Source: Actinomadura madurae (lineage in GTDB: Bacteria; Actinomycetota; Actinomycetes; Streptosporangiales; Streptosporangiaceae). Taken from it: a DNA stretch of 64,000 bases. The notes under the pieces were generated by a model. The model did no database searches. It was not told the origin of the DNA and was given only the letters and a program-made list of their open reading frames with translations. A program made the position numbers and the translations under genes. The stretch is taken from the NCBI RefSeq assembly GCF_900115095.1, contig NZ_FOVH01000009.1:329748-393747 (forward strand), given 5' to 3'. This document shows positions 19,511-28,149 of the stretch, piece after piece (the stretch's first letter is position 1; every line of letters starts with the position of its first letter).

Positions 19511-19643
19511 CCGCCCTCCCGTGCGCCGGTGACCGGTCTCCGCGGGCGGCCGGCGCCCCGGCGAAGATCGCGTCGAGTAGCCAACCTAGCACCGAGAGTC
19601 ATGCTCCGCAGCCACACTTGTCAGACCGGGCGTCACCCGTCCC

Positions 19644-20408
19644 TCACCGCACGCGCGTCCAGGCCTCCCCGTCGCCGGGCGCGGCGCTGAAGTCGTACCG
19701 GACGCCGTCGCGGCGGATCGCGACGAGGCTGACCGAGGTGGTGCCCCAGACGCGGCCGTCGCCCAGGTCGAGCAGGGGGAGCAGGGACCGGTGGTCGGCG
19801 CGGGGCAGCCCGTCGCCGTTCACCAGCGGCAGCCAGGCGCCCCACGCCCGCTCCGGCGGGTCGTCCGGGCCCGGCTCGGGGCGCGGCGCGGCGGCCAGGC
19901 GCGGCCGGAAGTGGGCGAGCCGCGCCTCCATGTAGGCGTCCTCGGTGTCGCCCTCCGGCTGGTCCAGGCCCTCCAGCCCGCTGTTGACGATCAGGTGCAG
20001 GCCGGGGCCTAGGTCGCGGGCGGTGAGGGCCTCCCCGTCCCAGCTCCACAGCCGCACCCGGTCGGGTTCGGCGACGGCGAGGTGGAAGGGGTCGAAGGCG
20101 GCGAGGTCGGGGCGGCCGAGCTTGCCGTCGGCGGCGACCCGCAGCGGCAGCTCCCCGCGCGACGCGCGGCCGGCCTCGGGCGCCATCCGGCCGCGGCCGT
20201 TCAGCACCACCGCGGCCCGCGGCGCGTCCGGGTCCACCGCGAGCCAGGTGCCGCCCGCGCGGCGGTCGCGACCGCCGACGAGGCCGGGCCGCTCGGGCCA
20301 GTGCCGGCCGGGCGGGTCCCAGTCGCGGGCGAGGAACTCGTCCCGCACGCCGACGAGGAGGACCGGGACCGGGGAGGACGGGTCGACACTGATGATCGCC
20401 GTGCACAT
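19644..20408 (-). CDS. NRDE/TANGO2-family protein
   Basis: 254 aa. It begins with cysteine 2 (MCTAIISVD), a feature of this Ntn-hydrolase-like family, followed by the NRDE-like motif as VGVRDEFLARDW and the AGGTWLAVD segment. The human homologue TANGO2 affects lipid/heme homeostasis; bacterial members have no settled function. ATG at 20408. It lies between the orphan permeases and the SCO1664-family gene on the same strand, but with gaps of over 80 bp on each side. Confidence 0.85.
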   Translation of the reverse strand: MCTAIISVDPSSPVPVLLVGVRDEFLARDWDPPGRHWPERPGLVGGRDRRAGGTWLAVDPDAPRAAVVLNGRGRMAPEAGRASRGELPLRVAADGKLGRPDLAAFDPFHLAVAEPDRVRLWSWDGEALTARDLGPGLHLIVNSGLEGLDQPEGDTEDAYMEARLAHFRPRLAAAPRPEPGPDDPPERAWGAWLPLVNGDGLPRADHRSLLPLLDLGDGRVWGTTSVSLVAIRRDGVRYDFSAAPGDGEAWTRVR

Positions 20409-20465
20409 GCCCCCAATTGGAGCATTCCGCTCTTTCCGCCCGCCCGGCGGGGCGCGCGTTACGGC

Positions 20466-20505
20466 CCCGGGGTCACAGCGGCGACCCCCGGGTCACAGCG
20501 GCGGC
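20466..20505. repeat. 20-bp tandem duplication spanning a stop codon
   Basis: 20466-20485 and 20486-20505 match at 18 of 20 positions, core GGGTCACAGCGGCG. The second copy contains the stop codon (TCA at 20493-20495) of the SCO1664-family gene. Confidence 0.85.
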
Positions 20506-21284
20506 CACGGGATGGCGGGCCAGTCCTCCGGCGGGTAGGGGTGGATGCGGTGCTTGAGCATCAGCTCGACGCGCCTGCGGGTCGCGTCGACCTCGTCCGC
20601 GGTGAGCAACTCGGCCAGCCGCGCGCCGAGGGCGCCGCCCCGCAGCCCCGCGTCGACCCGGCCGAGCACCTCCAGGGCCTCGGGGGTGAGGGGCTTGCCG
20701 CGCCACTGCCACAGGACCGTGCGGAGCTTGTAGTCGGTGGAGAAGCAGACGCCGTGGTCGCAGCCGTACACGTGGCCGTCGCCGGGCGGCAGCAGGTGCC
20801 CGATCTTGCGGTCGGCGTTGTTGACGACGGCGTCGAAGACGGCCATCCGCCGGATCGCCTCGTCGTCGGAGCGCGACAGCGCGACGAGGTCGACGTCGGG
20901 GTCGGGCTCCACCCACAGCTGCACCATGCCGGGCCCGTAGGGGCCGTCGCGGTGCACGGTGGGCGGGACGGTGCCCCAGCCCATCGCCTTGGAGACCTCG
21001 TAGGCGGCGACCTCCCGCTCGGCGAGGGTGCCGTCGGGGAAGTCCCACAGCGGGCGCTCCCCCGCGACCGGCTTGTAGACGCAGTTGGCCGACAGCCCGT
21101 CGTGCTCGATCGAGCAGTAGAGGGTGGCGTTGGAGGCCTGGACGAGCCGGCCCTCCACGGCCAGGCGCCCGGCCGACAGCAGCCGCTCGGCCGCGGCGGC
21201 GTCGCGCGGCGAGACCGGGCGGCCGCCCCCGCCCCGCCCGGCGACGTCGCCGGCGGGGGCACGGTCCCGGGAGGACTGCGTCAT
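20493..21284 (-). CDS. SCO1664-family protein (kinase-like fold)
   Basis: 263 aa, conserved in actinobacteria next to DUF3090 and an MSMEG_4193-type phosphomutase. It has features of a PI3/4-kinase-like fold: VYKPVAGERPLWDFPDG resembles a phosphate/lysine-binding segment, DAVVNNADRKIGHLL a catalytic-loop-like segment with D and N, and GCDHGVCFS a DxG-like metal site. Homologues in Mycobacterium tuberculosis (Rv2133c region) lie close to mshC. A kinase or ATP-grasp-like activity is inference; the biological role is unknown. Confidence 0.9.
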   Translation of the reverse strand: MTQSSRDRAPAGDVAGRGGGGRPVSPRDAAAAERLLSAGRLAVEGRLVQASNATLYCSIEHDGLSANCVYKPVAGERPLWDFPDGTLAEREVAAYEVSKAMGWGTVPPTVHRDGPYGPGMVQLWVEPDPDVDLVALSRSDDEAIRRMAVFDAVVNNADRKIGHLLPPGDGHVYGCDHGVCFSTDYKLRTVLWQWRGKPLTPEALEVLGRVDAGLRGGALGARLAELLTADEVDATRRRVELMLKHRIHPYPPEDWPAIPWPPL

Positions 21285-21326
21285 GCGCTCATTCTCCCGG
21301 CCGCGACGTGCATGATCCAGTACATC

Positions 21327-21875
21327 TCAGCCGAGGTATCCGTTCTGCCGGGGGCACACGTGCCCCTCGGTGTCGAGGGGCAGGCCGCACAGCGGGCACG
21401 GGGGGCGTCCCGCCGCGACGACCTTCAGCGCGCGCTCGGCGAACGCGCGGGCCTGCGCCGGGCTGATCCGGACCCGCAGCACCGCGATGGCGGGGTCGTC
21501 CTCGCCGACGTCGGGCTCCGCCTCGGACTCGGTGACCTCCTGCGCCTCGATCACGACCTGCTCGTCCTCGGGGTCCCAGGCCAGCGCCATCGTGCCGACC
21601 TTGAACTCCTCCTCGACGGGCTGGTCGAGGGGGCCGTCGTCCTGGAGCTCGGACGGGGCGACGGCCGGGACCGCGCCCTCGCCGCCGCTGCGCCGCAGCA
21701 CCTCGTCCAGCAGCTCCTCGAGCCGCTCGGCCAACAGCGTCACCTGGAACTTCTCCAGGCCGACGCTGGTGACGCGGCGGCCGGAGCGGGCCTGCAGGTA
21801 GAAGGCACGGTCGCCGGGCCGCCCGACGGCGCCCGCGACGAAACGCTCCGGCGGGTCGTAGGAGATGACGGGCAT
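21327..21875 (-). CDS. DUF3090-family protein
   Basis: 182 aa. The opening RFVAGAVGRPGDRAFYLQA and the C-terminal zinc-ribbon-like CPLCGLPLDTEGHVCPRQNG (CxxC, then H and C) identify the family. An acidic middle section is typical. Middle gene of the phosphomutase / DUF3090 / SCO1664-type trio, all transcribed leftwards with short gaps. Function unknown; co-conservation implies it works with both neighbours. ATG at 21875; no upstream in-frame start is better. Confidence 0.92.
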   Translation of the reverse strand: MPVISYDPPERFVAGAVGRPGDRAFYLQARSGRRVTSVGLEKFQVTLLAERLEELLDEVLRRSGGEGAVPAVAPSELQDDGPLDQPVEEEFKVGTMALAWDPEDEQVVIEAQEVTESEAEPDVGEDDPAIAVLRVRISPAQARAFAERALKVVAAGRPPCPLCGLPLDTEGHVCPRQNGYLG

Positions 21876-21885
21876 GACACCGACC

Positions 21886-22608
21886 CTACGCGCCGCCGCC
21901 GACGACCGCGTCCCCCGGACCGGGTCCGTCGCCGCCGGAGCCCTCGGCCGGCGGTTCGGGAACCAGCCCGGCGACATCGCCGCCGGTGTCGTTGACGCGG
22001 ACCGCGAACGGGCGCGTCTCGGTGTAGCGGATGACGGTGAGGGACGCGGGGTCGGCCTGGATGCGCTGGAACTGGTCCAGGTGCAGGCCGAGGGCGTCGG
22101 CGACGACCGACTTGATGATGTCGCCGTGGCTGCACACGGCGTAGAGGGCGTCCGGGCCGTGCTCGGCGGCGATCCGCCCGTTCCAGTCGCGGACGGCGGC
22201 GACGGCGCGGTGCTGCGCGTCCGCCAGGGACTCCCCGGCCTCGCCGGGGAACCGCGCGGCGCTCGGGTGGGCCTGGACGACCCGCCACAGCGGCTCCTCC
22301 GCCAGCTCCTTGAGGGGGCGGCCCGTCCAGTCGCCGTAGCGGACCTCGCCGAACCGCTCGTCGGTCTCCACCTTCCCGGCCGGGCCCGCGCGCCCGGCCG
22401 CGATCGCCTCGGCCGTCTCGGCGCAGCGCTCGAGGGGGCTGGACACGACGGCGGCGAGCGGGAGGGACGCCAGGCGGGCGGCGAGCGCGGCGACCTGCGC
22501 CCGGCCGCGCTCGTCCAGGCGCACGCCGGGCGTCCAGCCGGCCAGCACCGGGCCGGTCATCGCGGTCAGGCCGTGCCGGACCAGGAGAAGCGTCGTCACA
22601 CCGGCCAC
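21886..22608 (-). CDS. MSMEG_4193-type histidine phosphatase / putative phosphomutase
   Basis: 240 aa, histidine phosphatase superfamily: RHG motif LLLVRHGLT with the catalytic His, SSPLERCAETA, and the second His in CSHGDIIKSVVADALG. A Gly/Pro-rich tail of about 25 residues is disposable. First gene of the trio. Starts at GTG 22608 or at GTG 22599 (neither has a clear Shine-Dalgarno). Substrate unknown. Confidence 0.9.
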   Translation of the reverse strand: MAGVTTLLLVRHGLTAMTGPVLAGWTPGVRLDERGRAQVAALAARLASLPLAAVVSSPLERCAETAEAIAAGRAGPAGKVETDERFGEVRYGDWTGRPLKELAEEPLWRVVQAHPSAARFPGEAGESLADAQHRAVAAVRDWNGRIAAEHGPDALYAVCSHGDIIKSVVADALGLHLDQFQRIQADPASLTVIRYTETRPFAVRVNDTGGDVAGLVPEPPAEGSGGDGPGPGDAVVGGGA

Positions 22609-22652
22609 TCTAGGAGATCACCGCGGTCCGTTCGCGTCCCGGATGCGGGAGA

Positions 22653-23633
22653 ATGCGTGGTGTGATCGTCGACAAGGCCATCTACGCGGGTGGCGTGCGC
22701 CACGACATCGACGGCGACATCAGCGACGCCTTCGACGCCGCCCGCGCGGACGGCGACTGCTTCCTGTGGATCGGCCTGTTCGAACCCGACGAGGACGAGT
22801 TCGAGCTGGTCAAGGACGAGCTGATGCTGCATCCCCTCGCCTCCGAGGACGCGGTCTCCGCGCACCAGCGGCCGAAGATGGAGCGCTACGACGACACCCT
22901 GTTCATCGTGCTGAAGACGCTCGCCTACATCGACGAGACGTCCGACATCGAGGTCGGCGAGATCATGGTGTTCCTCGGCCGCGACTTCGTGGTCACCGTC
23001 CGGCACGGCGCCGGGAACCCGCTCGGCCCCGTCCGCAAGCGGCTGGAGGAGTCGCCGGAGCTGCTCAAGCACGGCGCCACCGCCGTCCTGTACGCGGTGT
23101 GCGACGAGGTCGTCGACCGGTACGGGCTGGTCGCGCACGAGGTCGAGGTCGACATCATCGGGCTGGAGCGGGCCGTGTTCGACCCGGGCGCGCGGGACGT
23201 CACCGCCGACATCTACTCCCTCAAGCGGGAGGTGCTGGAGTTCCGGAGCGCCGAGGACCCGCTGGTCCCCGTGCTGCAGGAGATCGTGAAGGGCCGGGTC
23301 GCCGAGTGCGGCACCACCCGCGAGTACTTCCGCGACGTCCTGGACCACCTGCTGCGCGTCGACGGGCAGGTCGACGCGCACAACGAGCTGCTCAACAGCG
23401 TGCTGACCGCGCACCTGGCGCTGCTCGGCAAGCAGCAGAACGAGGACATGCGCAAGATCTCCGCGTGGGCGGCGATCATCGCGGTGCCGACCGCGATCGC
23501 CGGGATCTACGGGATGAACTTCGACCACATGCCCGAGCTGCACTGGACCTTCGGATATCCGCTGGTCATCGGGGTGATGGCCGTCATCTGCGTGCTGCTG
23601 TTCCGGCGGCTGCGCAAGAGCGGCTGGCTCTGA
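22653..23633 (+). CDS. corA: CorA-family magnesium/cobalt channel
   Basis: 326-aa CorA/MIT channel: large cytoplasmic alpha/beta and stalk domain, then two C-terminal helices (AAIIAVPTAIAGIYGMNF and a second about residues 297-318) joined by the loop holding the selectivity signature YGMNF. Ends with a basic RRLRKSGWL tail as usual. Divergent from the phosphomutase gene. GGGAGA abuts the ATG at 22653; a GTG nine bases later (22662) has better spacing and may be the true start. No M-box riboswitch is visible upstream. Confidence 0.93.
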   Translation: MRGVIVDKAIYAGGVRHDIDGDISDAFDAARADGDCFLWIGLFEPDEDEFELVKDELMLHPLASEDAVSAHQRPKMERYDDTLFIVLKTLAYIDETSDIEVGEIMVFLGRDFVVTVRHGAGNPLGPVRKRLEESPELLKHGATAVLYAVCDEVVDRYGLVAHEVEVDIIGLERAVFDPGARDVTADIYSLKREVLEFRSAEDPLVPVLQEIVKGRVAECGTTREYFRDVLDHLLRVDGQVDAHNELLNSVLTAHLALLGKQQNEDMRKISAWAAIIAVPTAIAGIYGMNFDHMPELHWTFGYPLVIGVMAVICVLLFRRLRKSGWL

Positions 23634-23643
23634 GCGGCCGGCC

Positions 23644-24297
23644 CTAGCCGTCCTCGCCGGGGGCCGCCTCCGGGGCGGGGGGCGCCTCCCGTCCGGCGGG
23701 CGCGGGCGCGGCCAGCAGCACCGCCCACAGGTGCGACTCGGCGCCCCGCTCCTCCAGCCGGCGCCGCATCCGCTCGACGCCGCCGCGCGTGGGCAGCACC
23801 AGCCACACCAGCAGCGGGTAGCCGAGGACGAACGCCGCCGCGAACACCAGCTCGCTGTGCCCGACCATCGCCAGCGGCAGGCCCAGCAGGATCACGCCCT
23901 CGGCCAGCGCGAACCGCACCAGCACCGCCTGGCGGAACGCCATCAGCACCGCCGGCGGCGCCGCCTCCGGGCCGCCGTCCGGCGGGATCGGGCGCGGCAC
24001 CCGCGGTCCGGCCACCAGCACGAACAGCGCCGCCGCGACCGGCGGGAGGAACAGCCACGGCGCGGCGTCCTCGCGGCCGTCCTGCACGATCAGCGGCGTG
24101 AGCGCCAGGATCAGCACGGGCGCCGCCAGCAGGGCCAGCATCATCAGGCGCGTCCGGCCGAGCACGGTCTCGCCGCGCAGCGAGGCGATGTAGCCGGGGT
24201 CGTCGGAGGGCCCGGCGCCGAACACCGGCGCCATGTCGGGCCCGCCGTCGCCGTCCGGCGACTTCGGCGAGTACATCGAGAACGGGGGTGGCGCCAT
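23644..24297 (-). CDS. Hypothetical four-helix membrane protein
   Basis: 217 aa, not recognised beyond a membrane protein. A soluble Pro/Gly-rich N-terminus of about 50 residues is followed by helices near 57-75, 88-104, 128-143 and 150-166, then a basic segment RGGVERMRRRLEERG and an Ala/Pro-rich tail. ATG at 24297 (MAPPPFSMYSPKS) is preferred to 24342. Convergent with corA, 10 bp apart, and divergent from the aldo-keto reductase. Confidence 0.75.
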   Translation of the reverse strand: MAPPPFSMYSPKSPDGDGGPDMAPVFGAGPSDDPGYIASLRGETVLGRTRLMMLALLAAPVLILALTPLIVQDGREDAAPWLFLPPVAAALFVLVAGPRVPRPIPPDGGPEAAPPAVLMAFRQAVLVRFALAEGVILLGLPLAMVGHSELVFAAAFVLGYPLLVWLVLPTRGGVERMRRRLEERGAESHLWAVLLAAPAPAGREAPPAPEAAPGEDG

Positions 24298-24414
24298 GGC
24301 TGCGCACTCTAGCCGGGCCGCGGCCCCGGCAATAGACCTCACCAGGATCTTCGCGGGGCGGCGGGGACCGGGACGCGGCCGGTCCTCGCTTTCCGCCGCG
24401 ATCGCGCGGACCGC

Positions 24415-24420
24415 TACATT
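24415..24420 (+). promoter_or_regulatory. -10 element TACATT of a probable leaderless mRNA
   Basis: TACATT lies 8 nt before the ATG of the aldo-keto reductase, so transcription would begin at or next to the start codon. No Shine-Dalgarno precedes the ATG, in keeping with leaderless translation, which is common in actinobacteria. Confidence 0.45.
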
Positions 24421-24428
24421 GACCGCCT

Positions 24429-25388
24429 ATGAAGGAGCGTCACCTCGGGCGGAGCGGGCTGCTGGTGTCCCGGCTGGGTCTCGGCACCATGACCTGGGGC
24501 CAGGACACCGACCCGGACGAGGCGGCGGCGCAGCTCGTCGCGTTCGCCGACGCGGGGGGCACCCTGGTCGACACCGCCGACGTCTACAACGACGGCGCCG
24601 GCGAGCGGATCCTCGGCCGGCTGCTGCGCGACATCGTCGACCGGGACGCGCTGGTCATCGCGACCAAGGCGGCGATCAGGCCGAACGGCCGCTACGACGG
24701 CTCCCGCCGGCACCTGCTGCGCGCCCTGGACGCCTCCCTCGACCGGATGGACCTCGACCACGTCGACCTGTGGCAGCTGCACGTCTACGACCCGGCCACG
24801 CCGCTGGAGGAGACGCTGTCGGCGCTGGACGAGGCGGTCGCCTCCGGGCGCACCCGCTACGTCGGCGTGTCCAACTACGCGGGCTGGCAGGTCTCCAAGG
24901 CCGCCGCCTGGCAGCGCGCCTGGCCAGGCCGCGCGCCGGTGGTGTCGGCGCAGCTGGAGTACTCGCTGCTGCGCCGCGACATCGAGCGGGAGGTCGTGCC
25001 CGCTGTGCTGGACGCGGGGGCGGGCCTGCTGCCGTGGTCGCCGCTCGGCCGCGGCGTCCTCACCGGCAAGTACCGCACCGGCATCCCGGCCGGGTCGCGG
25101 GCCGCCGCCCCGCACTTCGCCGAGTTCGTCCAGCCCTACCTGGACGAGGAGTGCGCCCGCATCGTGGAGTCGGTGGTGACCGCCGCCGAGGGCCTCGGCC
25201 GCTCCCCGCTCGCGGTGGCGCTGGCGTGGGTCCGCGACCGGGAGGGCGTGGCCGCGCCGATCGTCGGCGCCCGCACCGCCGCGCAGCTCGGCGCGATCCT
25301 GGAGAGCGAGGACCTCACGCTGCCGAACGAGATCCGGCACGCGCTGGACGACGTCTCCGACGTCTCCGAGTCCGCCGCGCAGCCGTGA
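24429..25388 (+). CDS. Aldo/keto reductase
   Basis: 319-aa NADPH-dependent oxidoreductase, (alpha/beta)8 barrel. Catalytic tetrad visible: Asp and Tyr in DTADVYN, Lys in VIATKAA, His in WQLHVYD. Cofactor-binding segments GVSNYAGWQ and WSPLGRGVLTGKY are typical of the YhdN/Tas-like group. Probable general carbonyl reductase; substrate not evident. The ATG at 24429 fits the family start MKERHLGRSGLLVS. Confidence 0.92.
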   Translation: MKERHLGRSGLLVSRLGLGTMTWGQDTDPDEAAAQLVAFADAGGTLVDTADVYNDGAGERILGRLLRDIVDRDALVIATKAAIRPNGRYDGSRRHLLRALDASLDRMDLDHVDLWQLHVYDPATPLEETLSALDEAVASGRTRYVGVSNYAGWQVSKAAAWQRAWPGRAPVVSAQLEYSLLRRDIEREVVPAVLDAGAGLLPWSPLGRGVLTGKYRTGIPAGSRAAAPHFAEFVQPYLDEECARIVESVVTAAEGLGRSPLAVALAWVRDREGVAAPIVGARTAAQLGAILESEDLTLPNEIRHALDDVSDVSESAAQP

Positions 25389-25485
25389 TCCGCGACCGCC
25401 CCGTGGTGCGTCCGTGATTACCGGGACCGTCCGTGGCACGCTCGGGACGGTCCACCGCCAGCCGTGAAGCCGCGACGGGAAGCCC

Positions 25486-27390
25486 GTGACCGACACCCCT
25501 GACCAGACCCCCTCCCCCGCCGAGCGGGCGGCGCGCGCCGCCGAGGCCATGCGCGCCGCCGAGGCCGCCGCCGGCGCGCTCGACCGGCGCCCCGCCGGCG
25601 GCCCCGCCGCCGATCCCGCCGCCGCGCCGCCGCCCGGGGCGGGCCCCGCCCCGGGCGAGGGGCTGCGGGCGCTGACCGGGCTCTTCGCGGAGACGGGCGT
25701 GCCCGCCGCGCTCGCGGCCCCCGCCGTCACCCGCCTCGGGCCGGACGCGGCGCGGCGGCTGCGCGCCGACCCGTGGCGGCTGCTGGGCGTCCCCGGCGTC
25801 CAGCCGCGGCAGGCCGACCACTTCGCCCGCGCCCTCCTCGGCGAGGACGCCCGGCCGGACGACCCCCGCCGCGGCGCCGCCCTCGTCCTGCACCTGCTGA
25901 CCGAGGCGGCCCGCGCCGGGCACACGGTCACGCCCGCCGCCGACGTGCTGTCCGGGCTGGAGCGGCTGGCGTTCCCCGACCCGCGCGCCGCCGTCGAGGC
26001 CGCCCTGGACGAGGCGGAGGTCCTGTCGCTCACCGAGGAGCCCGAGTTCGACGAGGAGGCCTTCGGCGAGGACGCCGAGCCGCCCGAGCCCGAGGAGACC
26101 CTCGGCCCGGCGCGGTGGGCGCTGGCCGAGGAGGCCGCCGCCGAGGGGCTGCGGCGGCTGACGCTCACGGCGGTGCCGCTGCTGGACGACGCGGCCGTCA
26201 AGACGCTGCGCGACGGGCTGCCCGAGGACCGCTCCCTCGCGCTCACCGCCGCGCTGAGGACCGGCGTGAGCATCCTGCGGGGCACGCCGGACGGCCTCGC
26301 CCGCACCGCCGCCGGGATCGCCGCCGCCGCGGCGTCGCAGGGGGTCCGCACCGCCATCGCGACGCCCACCGACCGCGCCGCCGCCGATCTGGCCGCCGCC
26401 GATCCCGCCCTGGACGCGGCCGCCGTCACGGTCACCAGCCTGCACCGGCTGCTGGAGCCGCGGGACGACCCGTCCGCCGCGCCGGGCGCCGTGGTGTACG
26501 GGCGCGGCGAGCAGCGCCCCTTCGACCTCGACCTGGTCATCGTGACCGACGGCGCGGCGCTGGACGTCGAGCTGTGCGCGGTGCTGGCCGAGGCGTGCCC
26601 GGACGGCGCCCACCTCGTGCTGTGCGCGGAGCAGGGCGCCCCGCCGCCGGCCGGCCCCGGGCGCCCGCTGGACGACCTGGAGGCGTCCGAGACGGTGCCC
26701 GTCGTCGCGCTCGACGCCGAGCCGCCGTCCGGCCCGCTCGGCACGCTGGCCGAGGCGGTGCGCGGCGGCGAGCTCATCGCCGTGGACGCCCCCGGGCGGG
26801 AGGTCGTCGTGGTGCCCGCGGAGGGCGCCGCCGAGGCGGTGCACCGGGCCGTCCAGCTCGTCGCCGACTCGATTCCCCGGGCGTTCGGGCTCGAGGCGGG
26901 CGACGTCCAGGTCGTCGCGCCGGCGGCGGGCGGCGAGGCGGGCGCCGCCGCCCTCAACGCCGCGCTCAAGGCCCGGCTGAACCCCGGCCCCGGCGCGTTC
27001 CGCGGCATGGACCCCGGCGACCGGGTGGTCGTGGCGGCGCCGCTCCCGCACGCCCCGCTCGGCGAGACGGGCGTGGTGACCGGCGGCGGACCGGACGGGC
27101 TGGAGGTCGCCTTCCCCGCCGGCGCCGCCGTCATCGCCCCCGCCGACGCGTCCCGGCTGCGGCACGGCTGGGCGGTGCCCGCCGCGCTGGCCCGGGGGAC
27201 GCGACGGCCCGCCGTGGTCGCGGTCCTGTCCGGCGGCGGGCTGACCCGGCCGCTGGTGGCCACCGCGTTCGGGCTGGCGCTGCGGCACCTGTCGGTCGTC
27301 CAGGCGGCCGGACCCGCCCTGGCCAGGGCCGTCCGCGAGGGCGGGTCCCCCGCGCGGCGCACCAGGCTCGGGAGACTGGTGGTCCAGTGA
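25486..27390 (+). CDS. RecD2-like helix-hairpin-helix protein lacking ATPase motifs (pseudo-helicase)
   Basis: 634 aa with the layout of RecD2 helicases: a helix-hairpin-helix region (about 65-120, AAPAVTRLGPDAARRLRADP then LLGVPGVQPRQADHFAR), a small winged region, RecA-like domain 1 (about 250-430) and domain 2 with an SH3-like insert (about 475-625). The catalytic motifs are gone. Walker A, normally GxPGTGKT, reads RGTPDGLART (265-274) without Lys. Walker B, normally DEASM, reads IVTDGAALD (about 352-360) without the Glu. The late KAQGSE motif is WAVPAALARGT, and TAVTRA is TAFGLA. It probably cannot hydrolyse ATP; a DNA-binding or structural role is inference. GTG at 25486. Confidence 0.75.
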   Translation: MTDTPDQTPSPAERAARAAEAMRAAEAAAGALDRRPAGGPAADPAAAPPPGAGPAPGEGLRALTGLFAETGVPAALAAPAVTRLGPDAARRLRADPWRLLGVPGVQPRQADHFARALLGEDARPDDPRRGAALVLHLLTEAARAGHTVTPAADVLSGLERLAFPDPRAAVEAALDEAEVLSLTEEPEFDEEAFGEDAEPPEPEETLGPARWALAEEAAAEGLRRLTLTAVPLLDDAAVKTLRDGLPEDRSLALTAALRTGVSILRGTPDGLARTAAGIAAAAASQGVRTAIATPTDRAAADLAAADPALDAAAVTVTSLHRLLEPRDDPSAAPGAVVYGRGEQRPFDLDLVIVTDGAALDVELCAVLAEACPDGAHLVLCAEQGAPPPAGPGRPLDDLEASETVPVVALDAEPPSGPLGTLAEAVRGGELIAVDAPGREVVVVPAEGAAEAVHRAVQLVADSIPRAFGLEAGDVQVVAPAAGGEAGAAALNAALKARLNPGPGAFRGMDPGDRVVVAAPLPHAPLGETGVVTGGGPDGLEVAFPAGAAVIAPADASRLRHGWAVPAALARGTRRPAVVAVLSGGGLTRPLVATAFGLALRHLSVVQAAGPALARAVREGGSPARRTRLGRLVVQ

Positions 27391-27500
27391 GGTAGGACGG
27401 GGGGAAAGAAACCCGCGTGCCGTGGTTTACGCACCCGCCCGTATGGGACACGATGTCGGCAGGGTCAGGAAACAGAATACGGTTCGGGTGGAGGAGCGAC

Positions 27501-28139
27501 ATGCCCCAGCGGCTCAGGCGGCTCGGTACGGCGTCGGCGGCGGTCTCGGCGGGGGCGCTGGTGCTGCTCCTCGCCGCCCCGGCGGAGGCCGCCGCGGCGG
27601 AGACCTGCAAGAAGGGCGTCGACCCGGAGACCACGATCGAGAACTGGAAGTGCAACCTCGGCAACCTCCGCGAGGCGCTCACCCCGAAGAGCCCCGCGCC
27701 GACGCCGAAGCCCACCCCGTCCAAGACCGTCCGGCCCGCCCCGGAGAAGACCTCGGTGAAGAAGCCGGGCAGGGCGCCCGCCAAGGCCCCGCGCAAGCCG
27801 TCCTCGAAGCCGGGCGGCGCCGGAGGGGACGCTCCCGCTCCCATGACGGGCGCGGGCGGGCTCAAGCCGTACTCCGGGCAGGCCCCCTCGGCGGCGTCCG
27901 GGCAGCCCGGCGTGCTGCCGACCCCCGAGATCGCCGCGAACCCCAACGCCTACCGGTACGCCTCCACCGGGACGGCCGCGGTGCCGCAGACGCGGCTCAT
28001 CTCCCCCGTCGCCGCCTCCGGGGCCGACGACGGCCGGATGCTCCTCGTCGCCGCCGCCGCGGGCGCCGCCGGGGCCGTCGGGGCCCTCAACGTCAGCGTC
28101 GCGGGCCGCGCGCTCCGCCGCCGCCGCGAGGCCCGCTGA
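27501..28139 (+). CDS. Hypothetical secreted, C-terminally anchored protein
   Basis: 212 aa. A signal peptide (basic RLRRLG, hydrophobic core, cleavage near AEAAAAE) precedes a short domain with two cysteines (TCKKGVDPETTIENWKCNLGN), a Pro/Lys/Thr-rich spacer of about 60 residues like cell-wall-spanning segments, and a C-terminal hydrophobic helix (about 180-204) ended by RRRREAR. This is a wall-protein architecture, but I see no LPXTG sortase motif. ATG at 27501 has GGAGGAG upstream. Function unknown. Confidence 0.8.
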   Translation: MPQRLRRLGTASAAVSAGALVLLLAAPAEAAAAETCKKGVDPETTIENWKCNLGNLREALTPKSPAPTPKPTPSKTVRPAPEKTSVKKPGRAPAKAPRKPSSKPGGAGGDAPAPMTGAGGLKPYSGQAPSAASGQPGVLPTPEIAANPNAYRYASTGTAAVPQTRLISPVAASGADDGRMLLVAAAAGAAGAVGALNVSVAGRALRRRREAR

Positions 28140-28149
28140 GACGTCACCC

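Noticed and set aside
22600..22652. Riboswitch (M-box) for corA
   Set aside because: Only about 45 bp separate it from the divergent gene, too short for an M-box.
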